Part shown: one piece after another, positions 45,611 to 58,720 of the stretch | How positions within the stretch are numbered: position 1 is the stretch's first letter | Layout: every line of letters starts with the position of its first letter | From: Acanthornis magna | Lineage: Eukaryota; Chordata; Aves; Passeriformes; Acanthizidae | Assembly: GCA_036785705.1 (NCBI GenBank) | Contig: JAWUZG010000330.1 | Location: 541,501-605,500, forward strand | Direction of reading: 5' to 3' | Length of the DNA stretch: 64,000 nt | Notes under the pieces: model-generated | What the model was told of the DNA's origin: nothing | Seen by the model: the letters and a program-made list of their open reading frames with translations, nothing else | Database searches by the model: none | Translations under genes and position numbers: made by a program

Positions 45611-48489
45611 AAGATGGGAATTTAAAAATCTTGTGCTGTAAGAATAATGTCATCAAAAAATTGCCAGCTCTGTTCAGCTTCTTAATCCCTAAAGGCAGGT
45701 TCCTGGGGATCCCATCCACTAATTCCATATGTTCACTCTCCTAAATTTTCGTCTCACTGCAGCTTCTTCCTCAACAGCTGTTATGGATGACTAGATGGCA
45801 GCTTAAATGTAACACTTCTGAGTTCATCAGGAACGCACAGAGAAAGAGACAGTCATCAAACAACTATTAGCACCTCAGTTTTGAATAAAAATAATTATAA
45901 ACATGAGTATACTTGCACATATATATATAAGTATACTTGTATATAAACGTACTTTTTAGTTATGTGTTTGTAGTAAGTTTTCACTTGAAATTTCTAAGTT
46001 TCTCCATTTCTGCACGTTTCTTCTTAAGAAAATTAGTTTTATCAAATCTTGTCTGATTAATTTCTTGAGAAGAGTTAATTTTAAAGGCGTAGTTAATTTC
46101 TCATTAATGTCAACAGCTTTTTTTTTTTTTAAAGGTGCCACTCCTCTTTTATCAAGGTACGGCAATTGGAGTCCTACACATTAGTGCCAAAAGGAAATTG
46201 ACCTCTAAGTGCTTACCTTTGAATAACAACATATATGAAAAGTAGCACTTTAGGAAAGTATGAAGGAAGAAAAAATTTATTTTCATGCTGAAATTATTTT
46301 ATTCCTCCTTTTCGTTTTTTCCCCAGCATTCCTGTAACTTGTTTTGTACTAATTTTATTAAATCCACCATTTACTTATAGGTGTTTCTGTGATTTAATAA
46401 CTGAGATTTGCAGTACAAGTAAATGAAAACTCTCATAAAATAGACTACTTACAACTGCGATCAAGAAGAAAAGTTGCATTATTTCTGCTTCTCACACTAA
46501 GCAAAGGGAAAGGGCTATTTTGCAAATCAATCATTAACTTTTCTCATAAAGGACTGAAACATGAAAAATAATCAAAATAATTTAAGAAAAACCTTAATGT
46601 GTTGGAACACAAGAAGCTTCATTGAATCACTGTAAAGGTCAGAGAGCCAGGAGAAAACACACCTGAAAAGAACATTAATTGCAAAGTTCAGGATAGAATT
46701 AAGTGTGATGCTGGAAATAAGGAATTTGAAAAATTACTGGAAGAAACAAAAAGGTAAAAATCTGAGAATCCAAGAGGACTCTAAGAATTAATGAGACTGA
46801 GATCTTTTTGGAAAACAGTATAGTCATACATGAATGGAACAGATAGCAATTAACTGTGTGAATGTCATTAAATGTAAAAGAGGAATTATTTACTTTGGCA
46901 TGCATATTTCCTGCTTGGCTTGCAAATCATGAGCAGTTTGGGAGTAGGAGGATTAAGACTGCTATCACTACATCATGATAGTTCTGTGTGCTCCCTTTTT
47001 TTGCTGAATAGAACATGATCAGTTCATCTGGGAGTGAGTACCTTGGTGCCTGTGTAAGGTCACGGCTGCAGGATCTGCTGCTGGACCACAGCGACTTCTG
47101 CACTCACAGAGGATGAGGCAGCTCCATCTGTGCTGTCACTGACCCACACGTAGTGTTCAGTTACCATCAGAGCACTACAGCCTCCTCCAGCCTGCCCTGC
47201 CTCAGAGCCACATGCAGCTCTTGGGAGAAGTTTTACAGCCTTTGAAAAAATGCTGAGGGGCACTAGTCTACTTGTTGTATTCACTGCACAATGCTTATCT
47301 TTGAAAGAATCTTTCTTGTGGAGAAGTTAGCAAGTAGCAGCTGGAAATGTGCTGTTTATCATCTAGGAGCCTTGAGGCAAGATTCCAAAAAACAGCACAA
47401 GATACCAGACGCTGAAAGGAATAAAATCTGACAGAAATAAGGAAAGGTGCTAAATTCTGCAGCTTCATTATTTTCAGTGATAACTGACAAAATGTCACCA
47501 GTATTTTAGTATTGAATTCCCTTATTAAGTGGAGTTTGGATTTGTTAAAGTCTGCGGTGTGATTTTCCAGGGATGGCCTTTCATGTGACTGAATAAAGAG
47601 GGTGGACAGCCAAGTGCAAAGCCCGTATTCAGGTACATATTTGCAGTATTTATTTACAGCACATTCCATGTAATCTGCTGTGAAGACAGTTGCTTCACGG
47701 CTTGTGAAATGAACAACGAAAGAAGATTAAAAAAATAAAATTCAGAGTAAGTTTGACAGAAAGAACATGAGAAAGAATCAGAAGAGTCCACACTTTTTGG
47801 GTATTGCTCCTACTCAGGTAGGTATAATTTTGGTTGAAAACCAGAAAAATGTGCCAACCTGACTGAGCCAAAACCAAGTATTTCCGGTTTTCGCTTTTGT
47901 CCTTTTATATTTTTTTCCCATGGCATATTACATTTAGGGAAAAAACAGTGTGCAGTGTTAATGATCTAATGATGCCCACAACCATGACATGAAACTCATG
48001 GTTTTTCACAGCTTTTTTTGCCAAACATACTATTTTATTACCTAAGTACTCAAGGCCACTCACATTAGGACTGCATTATATTTTTCAGTAGCCTTTAACT
48101 CAATGCAATTCTTCCAACGAGTATTTTGTTCACTCTAAACATGCTTTTAAGCATCATCTATCTTATTCAGATAAGAACCAGAGATATTGGAAAAATAATC
48201 TAATTTTCTAATAAAATAGATGCCAGATAACACTGAGACAGCCAGGGCATAGAGCAGCATCTTTGCTATAGCTGTCAATCCCTTATCATATTTTCTATGG
48301 TTGCTGGAGTCAGCATTCACATATGATTACATAACAGTATAATGTCTCTTCCAGATTTCCCTTTGTCAGGTGTTTTCCTGCTAAACTTAAGAAGTAACAC
48401 TGTTTCTGCTGATAATTTTGTATTGTGGTTAGGAATTATAATATATTAAAAAAGGATTTTTTCACCACACACAAGCACATTTGAAGATT
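45611..48489. other. AT-rich unique DNA, no gene seen
   Basis: TA-rich runs lie near 45918-45945. A GC-richer patch at 47050-47260 contrasts with its flanks but is unassigned. A 124-residue minus-strand frame at 47295-47669 lacks a domain and is within chance expectation. Confidence 0.5.
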
Positions 48490-48800
48490 ACAGTGCAGTG
48501 ACATTATATTCCTCTCTCATCACACACAATCGCAGTATGCAATATCATCCATAAAGGAGTCAAGCTCTGTCTAAAAACTGGATATTGTTTCTACTTCCTT
48601 ATTCCACTGGGAAGCTCATTCCTCAACTACACTGCTCTGATGACTGCAAAATTTCATCTAATACCCAGACTAATTTTATTAATACTCATGTCATATCCAT
48701 TTGTTCCTTTGCCAACATTATCTTTTAGTTCATATAGTCTTGCAAGATCTATTAAGAGAGAATAATGAGCCTGCAGTGTCTGATTCTTTCTTTCCTCTTC
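48490..48800 (-). mobile_element. Old CR1-type LINE fragment, antisense
   Basis: It shows the diverged antisense pattern of old CR1 subfamilies: CTGATGACTGCAAAATTTCA, TCTAATACCCAGACTAATTT and CATATCCATTTGTTCCTTTG near 48640-48715, followed by TTGCCAACATTATCTTTTAG. Heavily mutated. Confidence 0.6.
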
Positions 48801-49881
48801 CTGAATCAATAAATAGTGTAGCCAGTTTCATATTTGCCTAGTTTCCACATAAATAATTTACTGCAATTTTTTACTGTTGAATCTGTGAATTCATCTGCTG
48901 ATTCATAAAGAATTATGATATAGAGTTATGTCTAGCCCTTTGAGTTTGGATGCACTAGTATCTTGCAGCTTGGCTTGCTCTGTGGAGATATTTATTATTT
49001 CTCACTAAAAGCACTGTCTTACTGCCTTTGTCTCAGTATTTATCATGACTCTCTTTATTGAAAATGAAGCAAAATATACATTTAATTTAATTAGGGAACT
49101 TGGGATATCCTTGTTTAAGAAAAGCTTTTAAAATTTTTGTTCCCTGGTTCTTCATTCTTCCAATAATTGAAGATCAACTAAAATATTGCCACTGTTAAGG
49201 TTCATTTTACACTAAGTAAATGTCCAAAACTTTATCTTTCTGTCTTTCATGACTAATCCTTTTGCTCCTCCTGTGTGAGGAGACATTCTTTTTGCTTAAC
49301 ATCTTCTCCAAGATGATAATTTTGATAGTTGAATCATTCCGTATAAATTTTTCCTTCTATATTGTATTTGCCTAATTGTATTACGTTTTTCAGCCAGAGT
49401 TTTGAGCTCTCCTATGTTTCAGTCCAGCTAACAGTCATACATTAATTTGACTACTTAATTAAATTAATTGAAGTTAAAATTAAGTTTAATTAAATCCTAA
49501 ATTTCTGAAAATAAACACTTTTGAAATGAACACCCCTCAAATTACAGCTCATTTTGTTTGCTAGTTTGTTTGTTTGCAATTGATGTAGCTGTTCAATTTA
49601 AATTAAATCTATTCAGGGTCTAATTGGACTAAAGTTTTTTACTACCAGACTCATGAGTATCTGAATAAGAAAAAATAATAATAACTATTTATCTAAGAAA
49701 CTGGTAGTTATCCATTAAATGTTTCATTTAAGGTAAAAAAAAAGAGGATATTCAACAAATAAATACATCAATTTCTACAACCAAGATTACCTGATCTTCA
49801 CTTTAAGAAATCACATTATCTTTGTAAGCAATATGCGCTCTCCCATACTAAAATAATTTTAACTGTCCTGGAATGTGTTAC
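48801..49881. other. AT-rich unique DNA, no gene seen
   Basis: No gene or named repeat. TTAAATTAATTGAAGTTAAA-type low complexity lies near 49455-49500. Confidence 0.5.
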
Positions 49882-50898
49882 TGTTGTGGTTTGATGCTGG
49901 CCAAATGCCAGACACCCATGACAGCCACTCACTCACTCTCCCCTGCCACAGCTGAGCAGAGGAGAAAAAAAAAATAAAAGAAGGGGTCATGAGTCAAGAT
50001 AAGGACCAAGAGAAAACACTCCAAGGGCAAAACAGGCTCAACTTAGAGTTACAAAGTGAATTTATTGCTAGCAGTCAGAGGAGGATAATGAGAAGTAAAA
50101 TAAGCCCTTAAAAACCGTTTCCACCCCCAACCTCTCCCTCCTTCCCACCAACAGCACAGGGAACAGGGTGCGGGGGTTTGGTCAGTTCATCACCAACATC
50201 TTCTGCTGCTCAGGGAGAGGAGTCCTTCCCCTGATGTGCCTTGGGGTCCCTCCCACAGGAGACAGTTCTCCCTGAACCTCTCCAGCGCGGGTCCATCTCA
50301 CGAGCAGCAGTTCTCTCAACACTGCTGCGGCGTGGGTTCCTCATCACTGGGGTGCAGTGCTCCAAGGACAGGCTGCTCCAGCCTGGAAGCAGGGCCCCTC
50401 TCTCCCTCGCACTGGATCACAGCCTCCTCCAGGCATCACCTGCTCTGGCGTGGGCACCTCCCCACGGGCTGGGGGTGGATCTCTGCACCCCCTGGACCCC
50501 ATGGGCTGCAGGGGCACAGCTGCTCCACCATGGTCCTCACCATGGCCAGCAGAGGAATCTCGGCTTTGACACCTGGAGCACCTCCTCCCCTCCTTCTCCA
50601 CTGACCTTGGTGTCTCCATGTTGTTTCACTCACATGTTCTCACCTCCTCTTCTTCTCTGGCTAAAAAAAAAAAATCTGCATCCCCTTTGTTTTGGTTTCC
50701 TTCTTAAATATGTTATCCCAGAGGCTTAACCAACATCTCTAATTGGCCCAGGCTTGTCCAGCAGCATGTCCATCATCTTCAGAGCCATCAGGGATTGGTT
50801 CCACTGGACATGGTGGAAGCTTCTAGCAGCTTCTCACAGAAGCCACTTCTGTGCCCCCCTCCCCACTACCAAAATCCAGGCCACACAAAACCAACACA
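49882..50898 (-). mobile_element. ERVL solo LTR with target duplication
   Basis: A 1017-bp unit. On the minus strand it starts TGTGTTGGTTTTGTGTGGCC and ends CCACAACA, so both ends have TG…CA structure. It is flanked by GTTAC (49877-49881) and CTTAC (50899-50903), a 5-bp duplication with one mismatch, as expected for ERVL. A minus-strand AATAAA is at 50061-50066. The GC-rich body (50200-50620) contains imperfect internal repeats of the 'GGACCC…GGAGCAG…' kind. Open frames of up to 162 codons on both strands reflect this composition and are not genes. Confidence 0.9.
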
Positions 50899-52602
50899 CT
50901 TACATAGATTTCTTCTTGATTCCACATCTGATTCATAAGTATGTACCTGACTTCCAGCTTTGCTCGGTAGATTATCACATTCTGTCCTGAAATCTTCTCA
51001 TCTAAATAAATTACACTGGTTTTAAATTTATTTGTGTTGTTTCCTTAAAGTCTAATATACATAACCATATATCAACAAAGTATTAATATCAATGATGTGA
51101 TAATAAATTGTTGTGTTACCTAAACAGTTGCTCCGACTATTGTGTGTAGTTTGAATTCTGCTCCAAGCTCAGATGTATACTATTGTTTAGATAATTAGAT
51201 TATTTATTATTATTGTTAGCAATATTATTGACTTTATTATTGTTTAGATATTTTTACAGTAACAGCAATGCTGTAATGTTCCAAGTTTCATATCACTCAG
51301 TATGAATTCTGATTTTGATCTGATTTGTCTCTCAATATTGATGGATTGCAAGGCAAATACAATTGGTACAAAAGTAATGTAATTTCTGACTTTCTTTCCA
51401 GTATAAAAATGAATTGATTCTAAAGGAGAAAACATCCTGTAACTGGCATGGATATTTCCTGCCTCTAAATTCTACTTTTTACTTCTTCCTTTTGATCACT
51501 TTCTGAATTGACTACTATTTTTCTTCACATAAGATGAAACTGATATGTGAAGAAAGAAAAATACAGACGTTATTACAATTGATTAATTTTTTAACCAACA
51601 TTTCTGTGTATACACATGTAAATTGCAATTGTTCTCTAATTGTAAGAAGGTCTTGTGAAGTCCTTAAATTACATCTATAAGTTTTTAGAATTTACTTTCT
51701 TAGTCTGGTTGACCTTTTTTTGGTCAGACTCTGAAATTTTGGTTGTACAATATTCCCATGTTTGGAAGAGGTAAGTACCTGGTGCAGAAAAATAAATATG
51801 AATGAAACTACTAAAATCAGCATGAATGCAGAGAGATTTAAGACTAAGAACAAATTGAAGTGTCTTACAGACAAGGCTATGCAATCTGTAGAAATACTAT
51901 ATGATTTCTATCTTAATTTAAGAAGACAATCTGTTGTCTTTTTCAGTCCAGAGACACTGAAAATATAAACTGAACATGCATACATGCATGTGTGAATACC
52001 ACCCAGGGTACAAAATGTTTATTTTTCTAAACTGAGGGGTTTCAAAATGTCTCTGTAATCCAGTATGTGCTAGATAACCCTACTCAAGACTTAAGTTTTA
52101 TAATTCAGAAACTCGAAACAAAAAAATCCACTATGTCTCAGTAATACTCTTGTCCGAGTGTGGTATGAAATATATTGGTCTTCAGAATTTTGTTTTGGTC
52201 CATATGTTTTGTATATCAAGGGGTAGAAGGAAATGCGTAGATTTCGATAACTTTGAAAACCAATCTTCCACTGCCTGAGCCACCTGTCAGACTGATAAAC
52301 ATTGAATAAGCATGTTTACTTGTGGTTTTACTCAGGAAAAAGGTATCAATTCAAAGGAAAATGAAGATGCATGAGTCATGAAAGGGATTATTACTGTTCA
52401 AATACTGTCGTAGGAATGGTTCATCAAGCTGGCAAGTCATTTTCTGCCTTCCAGGTTTAAGAAAGGATGTTATTTTCTATTATAAACTGCAAAAGCTACA
52501 TCATACTTAAAGAAGTTTCATAGCCAAGTAATCAATCAAGATGCTTAGATTAATCTTACTATTTTGAAGTAAGAATATATACAGGTTGTTTCCTCATATG
52601 AC

Positions 52603-52625
52603 AAAAAAAAAAAAAAAAAAAAAAA
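52603..52625. repeat. Poly(A) run, 23 nt
   Basis: Pure A23. No upstream poly(A) signal, retrocopy body or target duplication was found, so it is treated as a simple repeat. Confidence 0.9.
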
Positions 52626-53376
52626 GGCAATGTTTGCTTTATAGCAGTGTCCAAGACTAGAATTAAAAATTTCAGAATTACTATCCTGCACTCATTCTGT
52701 GTCATATAGATGGCACTTGCTTTTTACACAACCCAGGAAATTGCGCGAGCTGTGCTGGCACTGAGTGCTGCTGTAATGCTGCACACACAGCCAAGGGCTA
52801 CCGGGGCTGGGGTTGTTGTTAAAATATATTTCAAGTATATTCTAAGTATAATTTTTCATCGTGTCCTTTTATTCTTATGATTAAAAAATATATGTTTTTT
52901 CCTGGACAAGCTATTAAGTGGCAGTATTAAGTCTGTGGAATAATTTATTAATTCACTTTTTTTAGTATTTATGAATTGAATTTCAGTTGCTTATTCCAGA
53001 TCACAGAAGTGAGATACTGAAGTGAAATTCTGTGATTCTGTCAAAAGATGAAATTATGTTTCCTTCAAGATCATCTCCCACACTGCTATGTAGCTGAAAA
53101 AGAAGATGAATCTACCTTATTATTTAGTTATAGTACTGTAGATCCCTGCCCTTGACTGAAATAAGTTCTTTGCCTTTTTGTATAACTTCGTTTATGACAA
53201 TTTTAATGTAGTAAAAAAATCACATGAAACCATGGGTACATAAAAATTCTTTTCCTGTTACATCCTCAGTCTTGTTAAAAATCAAAACCAAACAAACCAG
53301 CAAACAAAACTACAAAACCCCCAAAACACGCAAAAAAGTAAAGATCTCACAGCACAAGAAGAACAAAATAATTATT

Positions 53377-53397
53377 AAAAAAAAAAAAAAAAAAAAA
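53377..53397. repeat. Poly(A) run, 21 nt
   Basis: Pure A21, preceded by A/C-rich low-complexity sequence (53280-53345). Confidence 0.9.
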
Positions 53398-56300
53398 GAA
53401 GTGCCATTACCTACATACCTATAAATATGCCTGGCTTATTTTTGTCTTCAAAAGTTCTGAAAAGTTTGCTATCTTGCCTAGTCTAGCCCATGATTTTACT
53501 TGCAATTTACAAATGTACAATTGTACAGGTCAGGTTCAATTCTCATGACCTCCTCTCTGATACCTCCTGACTTTCTGATGCTTATTTTGTTCTGGAATTT
53601 GGGCTGCATATTCATGTGCCCCAGAATTACTCCAGTCTTGGCTCCTGAAAGATGCTTAAAATACACCATAGAGATGTCATTTTCAATATATCTAAGTACT
53701 TCATGTGATCATCCAATTTTAAGTTTTTACTCCATCACAGGCCTACTTGGAGTCCATTCGCTCTGTTCCTTCTTAAAAGATCTGGTTTCCAGCATTATCC
53801 CTCTACTTTTTTCCTTCAAATCTTCCTTTGTGTGGTGATCTAATGAGAACACTCTGACTCAGAGGCAAACATAGTAAGCACAAGAAAGGTTGAAGAGTTT
53901 TAATTGTACATCTGACTTTGCTAATACTCACAAACAGTTTGCTGCAGCTTTATGAAATTGTTGAACATAATGAAGAACAGAGCAATGGCCAAGAGGAATC
54001 AGTCCCACGAGCTGTGGAATACATCACTGTGGCTTTGTTTACTTGCTCATTTTAGCAAAGAAAAATTATTGATTTGAAAAGTTGCTGATACAGTTCTGGC
54101 TTCTGTGATTGTCAGCTTTTAAACAATATGTATGTCTGATCATTCCTGTTAAATTCTAAATTACTAAGACAAATCAAAATTTGTTTTGCTTAATAAAATA
54201 TTGCCAGATAGTTGATGCCATCTAGCAATTTAATTTTCCATTGTTGTAAATTAACTGTTATGCATATCAGACCTCTATATGCATACAACTATTATTTTTA
54301 ATCAATTTTGTTTTTCCATTGGCACCACAGTTGATACTGTGATCTGTGAAGATATTTTCACCTTAGTCATCAAATATTATCCTTTCCTTCCAAGAGATTT
54401 AGAAAATCTATTGTTTGTTACACTACACTAATGAAAATTCCATGTGCATTGTTTAAAGGAATAAAAGATCATGGAAATATTTCAATTCTTTGGATTACGG
54501 AAGTATTTCAGTTCTTCAAATCTTTAAGTTTCTTTCTGACTGAAGAAAAGTAGACAACTTTAATTGTATGCATCTGACAGAGTTAGCAATCTCAGAAAAT
54601 GTAAACAAGGGTAAAAGTCAAAGATGTGTAAAGGATTTATCTTTCTCATTTCTTCAGACTATGATCAGAAGCCTTCTGTCTTGGTCAAGCAAAGAAACAA
54701 AAGTTTGCTTCATAGAGATTTAAACTTAATACATCATAGGGGTATGCATATATCTTTTGTTAAAAATCCTAGAAACAAGAATGCCATTAATAAAGGGAGC
54801 AAGGATGTAATACTGGTTTATTTGCTTACTTCACATTGGTTTTTACGCCTTTCCTAAGAGATTTTTTTGTTCTTTTAATAGCAGATTTTTCTTTGTAACC
54901 TCTGCTAAAAGGTGTTTCAAAACTGCAGTGCTGTCTTTATATTAAGAGAGAACAAAAATTCATAGAAATAGGAATCATTTCCAGATTCAGGGTTAAGACA
55001 TTCATCTTACATATATATAAGGTCTCTCATCTCCATGGATACCAAAATCTCCTGCTAAGACCAGAGTTTCTCTGCTGAGAGCAACAATCTAATTGCTGAT
55101 ATCTTAGCTTCACTGTATAGCTCCTTCCACTGAGGTAAGTACATTGCCAATAATGAGGCTGCTTACATAATAAATTGTACTTCTTGGATGCAAAAAACAA
55201 TGTGTTAGAATATTTCTGTATCTAACCAAACATATGACACATGAGAAACTATAGACGAACTTAGACAGACATGTTATCATTAAAACTGGAATCTGGCAAG
55301 AATATTAAAGTCTAGCTCTGATTTTATAGTAAATTCCAGAATGTCTTAATGCTTGAATGTGTCCTCCAACAGTGTACGTATTGTGTAGGCACTTATTTAC
55401 ACATGAATGCATTTCTTTTCAAAGAGGGTACCTGTGTAAAAATTATCCAAGTCATGTAAAAAAAAATTGTAGATGTACTTGAAATATTTTCATATGTGAA
55501 AATGCAAACAAATAAATACATAGTTAAGAAGTATGTGGAACAATTTTTTCTCATTTTGCTTTGACTTTATGAAGTTCCTTTATAGAGACATATTTCTGGA
55601 TTTAAAAAAAAAAAAAAAAAAAGTTTATTATCCACCTACCACAAATAATATAGCACATATAAAATAGAATTCACTTTCTTAATCAAGATTGCCAATATCT
55701 TCCTGGACTGCAAATTTTTCAAGGGCATTTATCAACATTAATGTATGAACTTTTGATTAAAAAACTGAGTTTATAGTGTAAATTTCATGAAAAGTAATGA
55801 TAAATCATGCTTATTCGTCAAGAAATTAATTACTAATTCATTCCTTCAAATTCTTCCCTTAACTTACGTAGCAAGTGCTTCCTAATCATTTTCTTGCAGC
55901 AAGAAGGATTTTAAGAGAACAAATTAAGAAGCACATGTAGTATTTCAACATACTCAGACATATTTATGATTCTTTTTAGTTCCTTTTACTAGGCAGAACC
56001 ATCCAAGAGAAAAAAAGAAAATGTTTTAAATTGTAAAAAGTTCTCTCATTTATGTTACTGTATCAAGATGATAAATTGCGTGCTTTTAGTAGAAACATAA
56101 TATTAAAGACTCCAATATATGCAAACTCTCTATCCTGCTCGAGAACGGAAGAGCTTCATACTGGTGTCACTGGATAATTTGTCCCACGTTAGATTATTTT
56201 ATCTAGTTTTGAATAATCTTATATAAAAAAAGGATGCAAACTGCCCAATTGCTTTTGGGAAGATTTCTACATAAGGTACAGTATTATGTTCATTTCACAA

Positions 56301-58529
56301 ACTACTGTGCATCGTGCTACCAGTTCAGCTGGGCCAAAAGGTACTTAATTCATATTGCAGCTCAGAAAAGAAACCCAATGTGTTTTGCTAATTCTGTCTG
56401 CTTGAATTCATCCATCTTCCTGTGGGAAGCCTATTGTCACCAAAAAATGAAGCCGTGCAAGTGGATATATATTATTTTAGCACATCTCTAGAAGACCAGG
56501 AGGTTTGAGCATTTAGGAAGCAGTTTTCTTTCAGCTTGTCCTGTGGGTGAATTATTATACATTTTACAGTTCTTGCTACAAAGATCATACAGATGTAACA
56601 GGAAGACGCTCTTTTAAAGATTCAAGCTGGAGTTAGATGTGTAGTTTCCAGAAATCTTTATTGGTTGTGTATTTATATTCTTTAATTAAAGGATGCTGGA
56701 AATTCAGGTCAGGTTTCTAGCTACTGTGAGGTCATTTTGCCATACGAGGGCTTTGTTCTTCGTAGGCATCCCTGCAAATAAATGCAAGTAAATAACAGCA
56801 TTCCAAGGCAAAAATGCAGCAGAGAAAGCAAACAAATAAGCAAAACATAAACATAATGACCTTTATAAAGCATAAAGGAACAGTAAAAAGCACATGTGGT
56901 TTGGTTTTCTGTTTGGTTTGTTGATTGGTTTTTTTTTTTTAAGTTAACCTTTAAAGCAGTTTTAAATGAGTAGTACCAAACTCCTACTCTCTTTGCTTAG
57001 CTGCTACTAGGGACGATTTCATACACAAATAAGGCAATAATTTTCATATGTGATCTCTCTAATTAAAAGAGGACCCTCTTTCATTTAAAAGAGAGTAGCA
57101 ATAAGTGAGAAGTCCTGTACCCTACAGTGTAATTTGCAGGACATAGAGTGGGCATTACTATTGCATAGCTCCCTTATTTTAGGTTTCTCAAAGCCATTGA
57201 CCGACAGCACATGAACTTCTGAACACAGGTCTAGGAATGAATCATTGCTCACATGGAAGCTCTGATCTGCTTTTATAAATCTTGCCAGAATACATACCCA
57301 CATCCACTATAAAAGTCCTGGGTCAATATTGCATTGCTTGCTTCTCTGTTAGTCATGTAGTTTAATCAAATTTTTGCCTATTTCTTGGCCTTTCTTATAA
57401 GCTTGACCTTTATTTGACCTTTATTCTCAGGACTGTAGGAAAAAATTAACTGTATATAGAGCTGAGAAACACTCAATTGAAAAAAAGGTAATAAAAATAT
57501 AACAAAGATACCACATAGTGACATTGCAAATACTAGAGTACTCCGAAAACATCAGGAGTGTTTAAAACATATATGTACTTAACTGCAAATTTAGAAATAC
57601 ACTTCACACTTAATAAACCATATAGTCCTAATTTCTGCCAAAAATTATAAATCTTACAATAATTTTTAAAATGGCAGTTTAAACATCACACATTGAGTTA
57701 AAGAAAAAAACCACAACAAAAAAGTTACATTATTGTAAACAATAAATTTTTAAAAAGCCCACTTTGACTCTTACAATTTTTTTTCACAGCTTAATATTGA
57801 CATTTGCAATTTCTCAGGTTTCCTGTTTAATAAAATATATTTTGTAGTGGATGTCATTCTTCTGGCTTTTTCTACACTCTATAGTAAAATTTAACTTGCT
57901 CTGGTAAAAAAAGCTTCTGTAGGAAAATGTTTGCACAGATTTAAAAAACTAGGCAAATTCTCAATATGTCAAACTACAGTGATATAAATATGAAGGATTT
58001 TAGATAGTATTATAAATCTAGTCTTTTCATCTCAGTTTAAATCCATTTTGAACAGCATTTTGACAGAAGACTGAACTGAAGGAGAATTCCTAAGGCCATC
58101 ATGTCCTATTGCCTTCAAAGCAATTAAAGAACATATCCTTTTCCAGAAAAAATATTAGAGCCTTTATGGGTCAGATAAATAAAAAAGCTCTTCAATACTG
58201 ATTATGTCAGACTGTATTTTTCAGTGTTGCATTTTGCATACATTATTTTTCATTATCCCCAGTCCTCATTCTACTGATGATTTCCAGGCTAATTGTATCA
58301 TGTTTAGATCATTCTGTGTTTCCTTTTCTAGCATTGTCTTTGATTACATAACCTGGCATTAATACTTTTGTATATAATAATACTTGTTCCTCTGGTATAT
58401 CAGTGTGGTATTTTATTTTTCCCCCCTTCATCTCATGTCCCATTCTAATTCCATGGCTTTGCTTATTTATTCCTTCAAAATATCATTCCTAAATATTTGA
58501 GATTTCCAGTCTTCTCCAGTTCTTAAATC

Positions 58530-58720
58530 AAAGAACCATTTAGGTTGAAAAAATCCTTCAATATCTTTAAACCCAATTATTATTAGCCTAACACTGTACC
58601 ACCAAAATATGTCTCTAAGTGTCACACTCACCTATCTTTGAAATACCTCCAGAGATGGTACCTTCATCACTTCCCTTGGCAGCCAGTTCCACTGCTTGAC
58701 AACAGTTCCTTAGATTTATT
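58530..58720 (-). mobile_element. CR1 LINE 3' fragment, antisense
   Basis: Reverse-complement CR1 3' end: AACCATTTAGGTTGAAAAAA, CTAACACTGTACCACCAAAA, GAAATACCTCCAGAGATGGT, and CAGCCAGTTCCACTGCTTGA. About 190 bp, moderately diverged. Confidence 0.85.

Larger units (their letters stand above)
50904..58529. other. AT-rich unique DNA, no gene seen
   Basis: Contents are A-runs at 52603-52625, 53377-53397 and about 55604-55622, and a small GC-richer patch at 52740-52820. Frames of up to 112 codons (53500-53838) show no domain or splice support. I see no gene, repeat family or hallmark promoter. Confidence 0.5.

Noticed and set aside
50236..50729. Overlapping GC-rich open frames of 122 and 162 codons
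   Set aside because: They lie wholly inside the solo ERVL LTR and occur on both strands because of composition and internal repeats.
52603..53397. Poly(A) tracts as tails of processed pseudogenes
   Set aside because: There is no gene-like body upstream, no target duplications and no poly(A) signal. Processed pseudogenes are also scarce in birds because CR1 does not mobilise poly(A) RNA efficiently.
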